Below are positions 17,065 to 26,466 of a DNA stretch of 64,000 nt, in pieces. Position 1 is the stretch's first letter; each line of letters starts with the position of its first letter. The position numbers and the translations under genes are program-made. This DNA is from Lachnospiraceae bacterium A4 (GTDB lineage Bacteria; Bacillota; Clostridia; Lachnospirales; Lachnospiraceae). The notes below the pieces were generated by a model that saw only the letters and a list, made by a program, of their open reading frames with translations, was not told the origin of the DNA and ran no database searches. Location of the stretch: NCBI GenBank assembly GCA_000403215.2, contig KE159560.1, positions 62,001-126,000 on the forward strand, read 5' to 3'.

Positions 17065-18762
17065 ATGGCAAGAACCATTGGAATCGGAAAGCAGAGCTAT
17101 GAAAAGCTCGTGGCAAATCATAACTTTTACGTTGATAAGACGCTGTTTATCAAAGAATGGTGGGAAAATGAAGATGAAGTGACGCTGATTACCCGCCCAA
17201 GGCGCTTTGGAAAAACACTCAACATGAGTATGTTAGAGCAATTTTTTTCCGTGGACTATGCAGGCAGGAGTGATTTGTTTGAGAAAATGAACATCTGGAA
17301 AGAGGAAACATACCGGAATTTACAGGGAACCTTTCCAGTCATTGCATTGAGCTTTGCAAATATCAAGGCGACAACATTTGATTCTGCCAGAAAATCCATA
17401 TGCTATAATATTAAAAAGCTCTACAACCAATATGATTTTCTGCTTGAAAGTGATTGTCTGAACACGTACGAAAAAGAAATGTTTCACAGCATCTCGCCAG
17501 AGATGGAGGACTATCTGGCTGCGGATTCCATAAGGGCGCTGTCGGATTATCTGGGTCGATATTATGGCAAAAGTCCGATTATACTTTTGGATGAGTACGA
17601 TACACCGATGCAGGAGGCATATGTAAGCGGATACTGGGAAGAACTTGCTTCATTTGTCAGAAATCTGTTGAACTCCACCTTTAAGACTAACCCCTATTAT
17701 GACAGGGCAGTGCTGACAGGGATTACGAGAACGAGCAAGGAAAGTATCTTTTCGGATTTGAATCATCTGTCTGTGGTGACAACTACCTCGGATAAATACA
17801 GTGACGCCTTTGGTTTTACACAGGAGGAAGTATCAGATGCTCTGCGGGAGTTTGAAATGTGTGAGATGGAACAGGCTGTCAAAAACTGGTATGATGGCTT
17901 TACTTTTGGAAATAAGACGGCGCTTTACAATCCGTGGTCTATTATTAATTTTCTTGAGAAAAAGAAATTTGCTGCATACTGGGCAAATACAAGCAGCAAC
18001 AGCCTTGTGGGAAAGTTAATCCGAGAGGGCAGCAAAGATGTGAAAATTTTCATGGAGGATTTACTGAATGACGGGGTGCTTCGCACGAGAATTGACGAAC
18101 AGATTGTGTTCAGCCAGCTTGACAGCAATGAATATGCAGTTTGGAGCCTGCTGCTTGCAAACGGGTACTTAAAGGTCGTAGAATACACTGTGGACTGGGA
18201 GAACAATAAGGAAGAATATATCCTGAAACTCACAAATAAAGAAACAAAACTGATGTTTCAAAATATGATTGAAGAATGGTTCAAAAACGCTACATCAGAG
18301 TACAATGATTTTATCAAAGCGCTGCTAGAGGGCGAGCTTGATGCCATGAACGAATATATGAACCGTGTTGCAGAGGATACATTTAGCAATTTTGATACGG
18401 GAACTAAACCGTCCAGAAGGTCGCAGCCCGAACGGTTTTACCATGGCTTTGTGCTGGGGCTTATGGTGGATTTGGCTGACAGATACACGATTACATCGAA
18501 CCGTGAAAGCGGATTTGGACGCTACGATGTGCTGCTTGAGCCCATAAAAGGCAATGAGACAGATGATGCCATCATCATAGAATTTAAGGTACATCACCCC
18601 AAACGAGAGAAGGATTTAGAAGAAACCGTCCAGACAGCGCTCTTGCAGATTGAGGAGAACAGATACACAGCGGTTTTGGAAGCAAAAGGGATACCAGAGG
18701 CGTGCATCAGAAAGTACGGATTTGCTTTTGACGGAAAACGGGTGTTGATTGGGGGCGGTTAA
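17065..18762 (+). CDS. AAA-ATPase-like / PD-(D/E)XK nuclease family protein (DUF1703 type)
   Basis: The 565-residue protein has an N-terminal AAA-ATPase-like domain: FYVDKTLFIKEWW, the P-loop-like RPRRFGKTLNMSML (about residues 48-60) and Walker B PIILLDEYDTPMQEA (about 170-185). The C-terminal domain shows ESGFGRYDVLL and AIIIEFKVH, the D...ExK pattern of PD-(D/E)XK nucleases. The family is widespread and multi-copy in gut Clostridia and Bacteroides. A role in defence or mobile-element biology has been suggested, but no function is established. CDS start is ATG with GGAAAGG upstream. An unknown small protein follows 45 bases later. Confidence 0.85.
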   Translation: MARTIGIGKQSYEKLVANHNFYVDKTLFIKEWWENEDEVTLITRPRRFGKTLNMSMLEQFFSVDYAGRSDLFEKMNIWKEETYRNLQGTFPVIALSFANIKATTFDSARKSICYNIKKLYNQYDFLLESDCLNTYEKEMFHSISPEMEDYLAADSIRALSDYLGRYYGKSPIILLDEYDTPMQEAYVSGYWEELASFVRNLLNSTFKTNPYYDRAVLTGITRTSKESIFSDLNHLSVVTTTSDKYSDAFGFTQEEVSDALREFEMCEMEQAVKNWYDGFTFGNKTALYNPWSIINFLEKKKFAAYWANTSSNSLVGKLIREGSKDVKIFMEDLLNDGVLRTRIDEQIVFSQLDSNEYAVWSLLLANGYLKVVEYTVDWENNKEEYILKLTNKETKLMFQNMIEEWFKNATSEYNDFIKALLEGELDAMNEYMNRVAEDTFSNFDTGTKPSRRSQPERFYHGFVLGLMVDLADRYTITSNRESGFGRYDVLLEPIKGNETDDAIIIEFKVHHPKREKDLEETVQTALLQIEENRYTAVLEAKGIPEACIRKYGFAFDGKRVLIGGG

Positions 18763-18807
18763 ATGGCGCTAAGACCAGCCAGAATCAATGCGAAAGGAAA
18801 CTGAACA

Positions 18808-19254
18808 ATGATAGAATTAAACACATTTAGAAAGATTATGAACAATAATGAGGACCGCCTTCCGCTGCTAACGCTTGATGAATTTTTTGTGGGAAATACA
18901 GCGGAGGATTCGATCGCGCCTAATGAATGTGACTTTGGGCGTCCATCATTGGCACAAATATGGGATTTTCTGCAAAAGATTGAAGAACTGCCAAACATTG
19001 CGTGGGTTCGAGTCTCTTTGCACAATGACACAGAAATCGCAAAATATGACGGGGAAGAAGTATTGGAGCTTTGGGGCGATACCATTGTAGTCTGCACCTC
19101 TGTCCCAGAGGAGGAATTAGAAGAACTGATGAAGTGCCAGTGGCTGTGTTCGGGCGGTGCAGAAGAATGCGATATCGCTGATTTGGATTCTTTATTCTCT
19201 TGCAGACCGCCCGTTCCAGATGGGTTTCGTTGTTTTGAAATTGTGTGGGATTGA
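18808..19254 (+). CDS. Uncharacterised acidic protein, 148 residues
   Basis: The ATG at 18808 is preceded by GAAAGGAAACTG. The protein is acidic with no membrane segment or signal peptide. Phrases such as LPLLTLDEFFVGNT, FLQKIEELPNIAWVRV and FEIVWD recall small cytoplasmic immunity-type proteins of toxin loci. No toxin gene is visible next to it, so that resemblance is weak. It lies 45 bases after the AAA/PD-(D/E)XK gene and may share its transcript. It converges with the M42 peptidase, with only 12 bases between stops. Confidence 0.5.
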   Translation: MIELNTFRKIMNNNEDRLPLLTLDEFFVGNTAEDSIAPNECDFGRPSLAQIWDFLQKIEELPNIAWVRVSLHNDTEIAKYDGEEVLELWGDTIVVCTSVPEEELEELMKCQWLCSGGAEECDIADLDSLFSCRPPVPDGFRCFEIVWD

Positions 19255-19266
19255 TTTTGACAGATA

Positions 19267-20319
19267 TTATTTCACATATTCTGTCAGCAGCAAAAAGGTA
19301 TTTAGAACACCATCTGTATGACTTCGCTCATAGCCGTGTGAGGCATAGATTCCGGCGCCAATCAATCCGTGCTTCACGTCGTGTCCAGCAGTAAGCGCTG
19401 CATCGGCGTCAGAGCCATAATAAGGATACACATCGACTGCGAAATCAAGTTTTTGGCGTTTGGCGGCATTGATCAGATTTGTGACAATCTCATAAGTATA
19501 TGGTCCGCGGGTGTCTTTTGCGCAGATGGACACTTGATGTTCTGTGCAGGCAAGTCCGTTTCCAACACAGCCCATATCGACAGACAGCACCTCAGCGACA
19601 TCTGACGGGATGGAGGCAGCGCCGCCATGTCCCACTTCTTCATAGACTGTAATATGGTGATACACCGTCCGGGGCAGTGTTATTTTTTCATCTTTTATAA
19701 ACTTCGCAAATCCCAGCAGGATACCAACGCTGAGTTTATCGTCCAGAAAACGGCTCTTAATATAGCCGTTTTCTGTAATCGTGGTACGCGGGTCAAAACA
19801 TACGAAATCTCCGGGCAGAATGCCAAGTGCGAGAGTATCCTCCTTTGTTTTGACTTTTTCATCAAGCACCACTTCCATGACATCATAAGAACGGGTGGTT
19901 TCATCGAACTTACCGTTTACATGAATCGACGCGTCACACAGTTGAAATGTTCCTGTATAAACTTTTCCGTCACGCGTGTAAATCTTGCAGTTTTCACCTT
20001 CAGCATTGTTCGCATTCATGCCGCCCACGGGGGATAGTTTGAGATAACCATTGGGCTGAACTTCACAGACCATCGCACCGAGCGTATCAATATGCGCTTC
20101 CATCATGAGGGAATCCCTTTTGTTAGAATCTCTGCTGATCTCACAGTACACACCGCCTTTGGTAGTTCGAACAGGTGTATAGCCAAGAGCGGCGTATTCG
20201 TTCATTACATAAGATGCCGCCTTTTCCGTGAAGCCGGACGGGCTGTCGATCGCCAGAAGTTTCTTTGTCTCTTCCAAAATGTAATCAAGATATTTTTGAG
20301 TGTTTATTTTCTCAGGCAT
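19267..20319 (-). CDS. M42 family metallopeptidase
   Basis: A 350-residue cytoplasmic aminopeptidase-like protein. Metal-ligand blocks of the M42 (glutamyl aminopeptidase/endoglucanase M) family appear in order: MMEAHIDTLG, SRFLDDKLSVG, the catalytic VYEEVGHGG, SVDMGCVG and the late GIYASHGYERSH. Substrate is unknown; the family trims short peptides in tetra- to dodecameric assemblies. It is the only clear minus-strand housekeeping gene in the window. Ribosome site GAAAGGAC precedes the ATG. It is divergent from miaB with a 256-bp shared upstream region. Confidence 0.92.
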   Translation of the reverse strand: MPEKINTQKYLDYILEETKKLLAIDSPSGFTEKAASYVMNEYAALGYTPVRTTKGGVYCEISRDSNKRDSLMMEAHIDTLGAMVCEVQPNGYLKLSPVGGMNANNAEGENCKIYTRDGKVYTGTFQLCDASIHVNGKFDETTRSYDVMEVVLDEKVKTKEDTLALGILPGDFVCFDPRTTITENGYIKSRFLDDKLSVGILLGFAKFIKDEKITLPRTVYHHITVYEEVGHGGAASIPSDVAEVLSVDMGCVGNGLACTEHQVSICAKDTRGPYTYEIVTNLINAAKRQKLDFAVDVYPYYGSDADAALTAGHDVKHGLIGAGIYASHGYERSHTDGVLNTFLLLTEYVK

Positions 20320-20427
20320 TGTAACTTGTCCTTTCTATAATGAATTATTGTTTATAGTATACAGTTCTTATTCACTATATCACAAAAAATCTTCATCGAG
20401 TAGCATGAAATAATAATTGTATTTCGC

Positions 20428-20455
20428 TTGAAAATATCTTTAGATTTGATATAAT
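20428..20455 (+). promoter_or_regulatory. Sigma-A-type promoter upstream of miaB
   Basis: TTGAAA (20428-20433) and TATAAT (20450-20455) are separated by 16 bases. Transcription would begin near 20462, about 30 bases before a terminator-like hairpin. Confidence 0.7.
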
Positions 20456-20489
20456 AAAGCAGAGAGAAAAGAACCGCAAAGAACCGCAT

Positions 20490-20525
20490 AGAAGAGGCAG
20501 CATACAGCCTCTTCTAAATTTTTGC
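20490..20525 (+). terminator. Terminator-like hairpin in the miaB leader (possible attenuator)
   Basis: AGAAGAGGC (20490-20498) pairs perfectly with GCCTCTTCT (20507-20515), with an 8-base loop, and is followed by AAATTTTTGC. It lies between the promoter and the miaB start. A direct repeat GAACCGCA (20471 and 20481) precedes it. It may attenuate miaB or end a very short RNA. Confidence 0.6.
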
Positions 20526-20575
20526 AGGAATATGCGCAGTATACATAGAAGTTATAATGGAAAGGCAGAACCATC

Positions 20576-22081
20576 ATGATAAGAAATGAAGAACTAGAAG
20601 CAATATTACAGACAATTGATTTAAGAGATGATGCACCGACGAAGGAGCCTATGCGCCAATATTATTTTATCAAGAAGGCGCGCGAGCTTATCACTATGGA
20701 AAGCGAGAAACTCGGCAGGCGTCTGACGGCGGACGGGGAAACCTTCGGCTGTCAGATGAACGCCAAGGATAGCGAAAAGCTGATTGGCATTCTCGAAACA
20801 ATTGGTTTCGAGATGATCGAGGACGAATCAGCGGATTTGGTTTTCTATAATACCTGTACTGTTCGAGACAACGCAAACCAGCGTGTGTATGGCAGATTGG
20901 GATTTGTGAACAGCATGAAAAAGAAAAATCCGCATAAAAAGGTCGCACTGTGCGGCTGTATGATGCAGGAGCCTTCTGTCATTGAGAAGATACAAAAGAG
21001 CTACCGATTTGTAGATCTGATATTTGGCACACACAATATCTATAAGTTCGCAGAATTGATTGTCGCAATGTACAGCTCAGACTCTATGATTATTGATATC
21101 TGGAAAGACACGGATCAGATTGTGGAGGATTTGCCGGCAGAACGCAAATATGCATTCAAATCAGGTGTCAATATCATGTATGGATGCAATAACTTTTGCA
21201 GCTACTGTATTGTACCCTATGTGCGCGGACGTGAGCGGAGCCGCAATCCAAAGGATATTCTGCGTGAGATTGAAAAGCTTGTGTCGGAAGGCGTCGTGGA
21301 AATCATGCTCTTGGGACAAAATGTCAATTCTTACGGAAAAACACTTGAAGAACCGATGACGTTTGCACAGCTTTTGCAGGAGATTGAAAAAATTGAAGGA
21401 TTGGAACGGATTCGGTTCATGACTTCACATCCAAAGGATTTGTCCGACGAATTAATTCAGGTTATGAAGCATTCCAAGAAAATCTGCCGTCATCTGCACT
21501 TGCCGTTGCAATCCGGCTCGACTAGAATATTGGAGGCGATGAACCGCCGCTATACAAAAGAGCAGTATCTTGCGCTTGCAGAGAAAATAAGAAATGAAAT
21601 ACCAGATATTTCACTTACAACGGACATTATTGTGGGATTTCCGGGCGAGACGACGGCGGATGTGGAGGAGACGATTGATGTCGTTCGAAAAGTGCAGTAT
21701 GACAATGCCTTCACATTTATCTACTCGAAACGCACAGGCACTCCTGCTGCCACGATGTCCAATCCTACCAGCGAGGAGGAGATCAAGGCAAACTTTGACC
21801 GTCTGCTGGAGGTGGTGCACCAGACAGCAGAGAGCCGCAGCGGAGGCATGGTTGGGGAGACACACCGTGTTCTCGTGGAAGAGAGCGATGGAACAAAGCT
21901 CACGGGCAGGCTCTCCCAGAATACACTTGTACATTTTGAGGGAGATGCATCTTTGGTTGGTATGATTGTGGATGTGGCGCTGACGGAGGCACATGGATTT
22001 TACTATTTGGGCAAAATCAACATGCAGGAACATCGTTTTGAGGAATTACTACGCAAGAGCAAAATGAAGAAAACACTATAG
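20576..22081 (+). CDS. miaB: tRNA-2-methylthio-N6-dimethylallyladenosine synthase
   Basis: This 501-residue radical-SAM enzyme adds a methylthio group to i6A37 of tRNAs. The UPF0004 domain supplies three cluster Cys (TFGCQMN, NTCTVRD, CGCMMQ). The radical-SAM domain holds YGCNNFCSYCIVP with the CxxxCxxC motif, and the C-terminus is a TRAM domain (about residues 430-490). About 55 residues precede the first domain, longer than in enterobacteria but usual in Clostridia. Together with miaA downstream it covers ms2i6A synthesis. The ATG has AAAGG 10 bases upstream. Confidence 0.95.
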   Translation: MIRNEELEAILQTIDLRDDAPTKEPMRQYYFIKKARELITMESEKLGRRLTADGETFGCQMNAKDSEKLIGILETIGFEMIEDESADLVFYNTCTVRDNANQRVYGRLGFVNSMKKKNPHKKVALCGCMMQEPSVIEKIQKSYRFVDLIFGTHNIYKFAELIVAMYSSDSMIIDIWKDTDQIVEDLPAERKYAFKSGVNIMYGCNNFCSYCIVPYVRGRERSRNPKDILREIEKLVSEGVVEIMLLGQNVNSYGKTLEEPMTFAQLLQEIEKIEGLERIRFMTSHPKDLSDELIQVMKHSKKICRHLHLPLQSGSTRILEAMNRRYTKEQYLALAEKIRNEIPDISLTTDIIVGFPGETTADVEETIDVVRKVQYDNAFTFIYSKRTGTPAATMSNPTSEEEIKANFDRLLEVVHQTAESRSGGMVGETHRVLVEESDGTKLTGRLSQNTLVHFEGDASLVGMIVDVALTEAHGFYYLGKINMQEHRFEELLRKSKMKKTL

Positions 22082-22090
22082 GAGGATTTT

Positions 22091-23746
22091 ATGGAAAAAT
22101 TAAAACCAAAGTTGTTTTCGGTGATGAAAACATACACAAAACAACAGTTTGTCAAAGATGTCATTGCAGGCATTATTGTTGCGATCATCGCATTGCCTCT
22201 GTCGATCGCGCTCGCGCTGGCATCTGGAGTGGGGCCTGAGCAGGGTATTTACACAGCGATTGTCGCAGGCTTTCTGATTTCGTTTTTTGGCGGAAGCCGT
22301 GTGCAGATTGCAGGACCTACGGCAGCATTTGCGACGATTGTGGCTGGCATTGTTGCCCAAAAGGGCATGAATGGGCTGATTATTGCGACGATTCTTGCAG
22401 GAATCATATTGATTGTGATGGGATTTCTGAGACTGGGCAATTTGATCAAATATATTCCATTTACAATTACCACAGGATTTACAGCGGGTATTGCAGTGAC
22501 GATTGTCATTGGACAGATTAAGGATTTCTTAGGCCTTACCTATCCCGCAGGGACTGCCACCATCGAGACGATGGAGAAAATGGAGGCGGTTGTTCACCAT
22601 ATCGCAACGATCAACTGGCAGGCATTGCTGGTGGGAATCATCTGCCTTGCGATTCTGATCCTGTGGCCATACATAAACAAGACCATTCCGGGTTCTCTGA
22701 TTGCTGTTATTGTTGGAATTGCCCTTGTGAAGCTATTGAACATGAATGTCAACACCATCGGAGATTTGTATGAAATCAGCAACAAACTGCCACAGTTGCA
22801 GGTTCCCGAGATTTCCTTTGAGGTTGTCAGGGAAATGCTGCCAGATGCCTTTACCATCGCGATTCTTGCGGCGATTGAGTCGCTGTTGTCCTGTGTGGTT
22901 GCTGATAGTATGATCAATTCAAAACACCGCTCAAATATGGAGTTGATTGCACAGGGCCTTGGCAATATCGGTTCCGCATTATTTGGTGGAATCCCTGCCA
23001 CAGGCGCGATTGCAAGGACGGCTGCCAACATTAAAAACGGCGGGCGCACACCGATTGCAGGCATGGTTCATGCAGTGACGCTGGTGTTGATTCTGGTAGT
23101 GCTGATGCCCTATGCGGCGCTGATTCCGATGCCCTGTATCGCCGCAATTTTGTTTATGGTTGCCTATAATATGTGCGGCTGGCGGACGTTTGTCAATCTA
23201 TGCAAATCTTCGCCCAAGAGCGATATTATTGTGCTGGTTACGACATTTATATTGACTGTTGTATTTGACTTGGTTGCAGCGATCGAGGTCGGCATTTTGC
23301 TCGCCGCAATCCTCTTTATGAAGCGCATGAGTGAAGTCACTGAGGTAGAGGGTTGGAAGTATGTAGACGAGGAGGAGGACCCGGACAGTATCACGCTCAG
23401 AGAAGTGCCGGCACACACGCGTGTATATGAGATTTCGGGACCTATGTTTTTTGCCGCTGCGGATAAGATTTTGAATATTTCTGTAAAGGAGGACACACAG
23501 TTCTTAATCCTTCGCATGAGGAGTGTGAGCGCGATTGATGCGACTGCCATGCATTCCCTGGAACAGCTTTATGAGAAATATTCCAACAAGAATATCCAGA
23601 TGATATTGTCGCATGTCAATGAGCAGCCGCGGGCTGTGATGGACAAGGCTGGCTTTACAAAGGCTGTCGGTGAGGAGAATTTCTGCGGTCATATTGATGA
23701 GGCACTAGAGCGGGCAAAGAGACTGGCTGCCAGCACTAAAGGATAA
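22091..23746 (+). CDS. SulP family inorganic anion transporter with STAS domain
   Basis: A 551-residue protein with about 10-12 membrane segments (residues about 20-410) and a cytoplasmic STAS domain at about 440-545 (VYEISGPMFFAAADKIL, then SAIDATAMHSLEQL). The N-terminal signature GPEQGIYTAIVAGF and GGSRVQIAGPTAAF are typical of SulP/SLC26 carriers. These move sulfate, bicarbonate or other anions; substrate cannot be read from sequence. AGGAGG lies ideally before the ATG and only 9 bases separate it from miaB, so it is likely in that transcript, an unusual neighbour for miaB-mutS. Confidence 0.9.
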   Translation: MEKLKPKLFSVMKTYTKQQFVKDVIAGIIVAIIALPLSIALALASGVGPEQGIYTAIVAGFLISFFGGSRVQIAGPTAAFATIVAGIVAQKGMNGLIIATILAGIILIVMGFLRLGNLIKYIPFTITTGFTAGIAVTIVIGQIKDFLGLTYPAGTATIETMEKMEAVVHHIATINWQALLVGIICLAILILWPYINKTIPGSLIAVIVGIALVKLLNMNVNTIGDLYEISNKLPQLQVPEISFEVVREMLPDAFTIAILAAIESLLSCVVADSMINSKHRSNMELIAQGLGNIGSALFGGIPATGAIARTAANIKNGGRTPIAGMVHAVTLVLILVVLMPYAALIPMPCIAAILFMVAYNMCGWRTFVNLCKSSPKSDIIVLVTTFILTVVFDLVAAIEVGILLAAILFMKRMSEVTEVEGWKYVDEEEDPDSITLREVPAHTRVYEISGPMFFAAADKILNISVKEDTQFLILRMRSVSAIDATAMHSLEQLYEKYSNKNIQMILSHVNEQPRAVMDKAGFTKAVGEENFCGHIDEALERAKRLAASTKG

Positions 23747-23770
23747 TATACAGAAAGATGAGGTTTATAT

Positions 23771-26416
23771 ATGGCTGGAATGACACCGATGATGCAGCAG
23801 TACGTGGAGACGAAGAAGCAGTATAGCGACTGTATCCTTTTCTACAGACTCGGTGATTTTTATGAAATGTTTTTTGAGGACGCGAAACTGGTCTCAAAAG
23901 AGCTGGAACTGACATTGACTGGAAAGGACTGCGGCATGGAGGAGCGCGCGCCTATGTGCGGTGTGCCGTATCATGCTGTGGACGGCTATTTGAACCGGCT
24001 TGTCTCTAAAGGCTACAAGGTTGCCATCTGTGAGCAGGTCGAGGACCCAAAACTTTCGAAAGGGCTGGTAAAACGGGAAGTAATCCGCATCGTCACGCCC
24101 GGCACCAATCTCAATGTACAGGCGCTAGAGGAATCGAAAAATAACTATATCATGTGCATTGCACACTTTCCCAATAAAATAGGAATCTCCATAGCCGACG
24201 TGACAACGGGCGATTTTTATATGACAGAAGTCGAAGGGCTTACAAAGCTTACGGACGAGCTGTATAAATATATGCCGACAGAAATCATCTGTAATGATGC
24301 ACTTATGATGAGCGGAATTGATACAAAGGACCTCAAAAATCGTCTGAAAATGGCAATTTATCCCCTAGAACCGTGGTATTTTGATGAAGATGGCTGTCGG
24401 AAATGCCTGATGGAGCACTTTAAGGTCAACACACTTACGGGGCTTGGACTAGAGGATTTTCCATCAGGACTCATTGCTTCGGGTGTACTTATGCAGTACT
24501 TATTAGAGACACAAAAGACCCAGCTCACCCACATAACGCATATTACGCCTTATTTGGCAAGCCGTTTTATGCTGCTTGACAGCTCCACGAGACGCAATCT
24601 CGAACTGACGGAGACTCTGCGGGAAAAGCAAAAACGGGGCTCGCTATTGTGGGTGCTCGATAAGACCAAGACGGCAATGGGGGCAAGACAGCTAAGGACC
24701 GATCTGGAGCAGCCGCTTATCAATATGGAGGATATCAACGACAGACTTGATACGATTGACCAGCTCTGCAAGAACACTGTGTCAAGAGATGAGATCAGGG
24801 AATATCTGAACCCTATCTATGATCTGGAGAGACTGCTCGGACGAGTGAGCTACAAGTCCGCAAATCCAAGGGATTTAATCTCCTTTGCGAACTCTATGGA
24901 AATGCTTCCTCATATCAAGACGGTTCTCAAGGATTTTGACGCGAAGCTGTTAAAAGAGATTGACGAGCAGATTGATGGTCTCGAGGACGTCTATGAGCGA
25001 ATCAAAAATGCCATTTGTGATGAGCCGCCCATACTGATTCGTGAAGGAGGCATCATAAAAGAAGGCTTTGACGAGGATATTGATCACTTGCGCAAGGCAA
25101 AGACCGACGGAAAAAACTGGCTTGCGCAGCTTGAAGAGCAGGACAGAGAGCGGACGGGCATCAGAAATCTTAGAATCAAATACAACAAGGTTTTCGGTTA
25201 TTATTTTGAAGTGAGCAATTCTTACAAGAACCAAGTGCCCGACGACTATGTGCGCAAACAGACGTTGGTCAACGCAGAGCGGTACACCACCGCAAAGCTA
25301 AAAGAGTTGGAGGACACCATCTTAAACGCCGAGGATAAGCTCAATGTGCTGGAATATGACATGTTCTGCAAGATTCGTGATGAAATCGCAGCGCAGCTAG
25401 AGCGCATACAGAGAACGGCAAAGGCGGTGGCGCGGCTGGACGTGTACGCATCGCTCTCCGTTGTCGCAGAACAAAACCATTATATCAGGCCAACACTGAA
25501 CGACAAAGGAATCATCGACATCAAGGAGGGGAGACATCCTGTCGTGGAGAAGATGATTGACCATGACATGTTCGTCTCCAATGATACCTTTCTGGACAAC
25601 AATAATCACTGTATCGCAGTGATCACAGGTCCTAATATGGCAGGAAAATCAACGTATATGCGCCAGTCTGCGCTGATCGTACTGATGGCGCAGCTCGGCA
25701 GCTTTGTGCCTGCCAAGAGCGCAAATATCGGCATTGTTGACAGAATTTTCACAAGGGTAGGCGCGTCGGACGACCTTGCAAGCGGCCAGAGCACTTTTAT
25801 GGTCGAGATGAATGAGGTCGCCAATATCCTGCGCAACGCGACGCCCAAAAGCCTGCTGGTACTCGATGAGATCGGGCGCGGAACCTCCACCTTTGACGGA
25901 CTGAGCATCGCGTGGGCGGTGATCGAGCATATCAGTAACAAAAAGATACTCGGCGCCAAGACCTTGTTTGCGACACATTATCACGAACTCACAGAGCTGG
26001 AGGGAAAGATGAGCAATGTCAACAATTACTGCATTGCGGTCAAAGAAAAGGGCGATGATATCATCTTTCTGCGCAAAATCATCAAGGGCGGCGCCGACAG
26101 AAGTTACGGAATACAGGTTGCAAAACTCGCAGGCGTGCCAGATTTGGTGATTGACCGCGCCAAGGAGATTGCAGAACAGTTATGCGACAACGATATCACC
26201 GAGAAGGTACAGTGCATTGCGGTTGACACAAAGAGCGAAAAGAAAAAGCCAAAGCACTATGATGATGTGGACTTAGGACAGATGTCCTTGTTTGATACTG
26301 TCAAAGATGAGGACATATTGAATGAACTGCAAGAGATTAACATCTCGAATCTGACACCGCTGGACGCGCTGAACACACTGTATCGCTTGCAGAATAAACT
26401 GAAAAATAGATGGTAA
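23771..26416 (+). CDS. mutS: DNA mismatch repair protein MutS
   Basis: The 881-residue protein is full-length MutS. The mismatch-reading motif is FYEMFFED near residue 36 (Phe-x-Glu type). The ATPase has Walker A GPNMAGKSTYMRQ at about 620 and Walker B LVLDEIGRGTSTFDG. It recognises mispaired bases as a dimer and recruits MutL. The ATG at 23771 has GATGAGG upstream. mutL follows after 50 bases, the common pairing in Firmicutes. Confidence 0.97.
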   Translation: MAGMTPMMQQYVETKKQYSDCILFYRLGDFYEMFFEDAKLVSKELELTLTGKDCGMEERAPMCGVPYHAVDGYLNRLVSKGYKVAICEQVEDPKLSKGLVKREVIRIVTPGTNLNVQALEESKNNYIMCIAHFPNKIGISIADVTTGDFYMTEVEGLTKLTDELYKYMPTEIICNDALMMSGIDTKDLKNRLKMAIYPLEPWYFDEDGCRKCLMEHFKVNTLTGLGLEDFPSGLIASGVLMQYLLETQKTQLTHITHITPYLASRFMLLDSSTRRNLELTETLREKQKRGSLLWVLDKTKTAMGARQLRTDLEQPLINMEDINDRLDTIDQLCKNTVSRDEIREYLNPIYDLERLLGRVSYKSANPRDLISFANSMEMLPHIKTVLKDFDAKLLKEIDEQIDGLEDVYERIKNAICDEPPILIREGGIIKEGFDEDIDHLRKAKTDGKNWLAQLEEQDRERTGIRNLRIKYNKVFGYYFEVSNSYKNQVPDDYVRKQTLVNAERYTTAKLKELEDTILNAEDKLNVLEYDMFCKIRDEIAAQLERIQRTAKAVARLDVYASLSVVAEQNHYIRPTLNDKGIIDIKEGRHPVVEKMIDHDMFVSNDTFLDNNNHCIAVITGPNMAGKSTYMRQSALIVLMAQLGSFVPAKSANIGIVDRIFTRVGASDDLASGQSTFMVEMNEVANILRNATPKSLLVLDEIGRGTSTFDGLSIAWAVIEHISNKKILGAKTLFATHYHELTELEGKMSNVNNYCIAVKEKGDDIIFLRKIIKGGADRSYGIQVAKLAGVPDLVIDRAKEIAEQLCDNDITEKVQCIAVDTKSEKKKPKHYDDVDLGQMSLFDTVKDEDILNELQEINISNLTPLDALNTLYRLQNKLKNRW

Positions 26417-26466
26417 AAGAATACAGTAGATAGTAAAGAATCAGGAAAGGAAAGGAAAGAACAACT

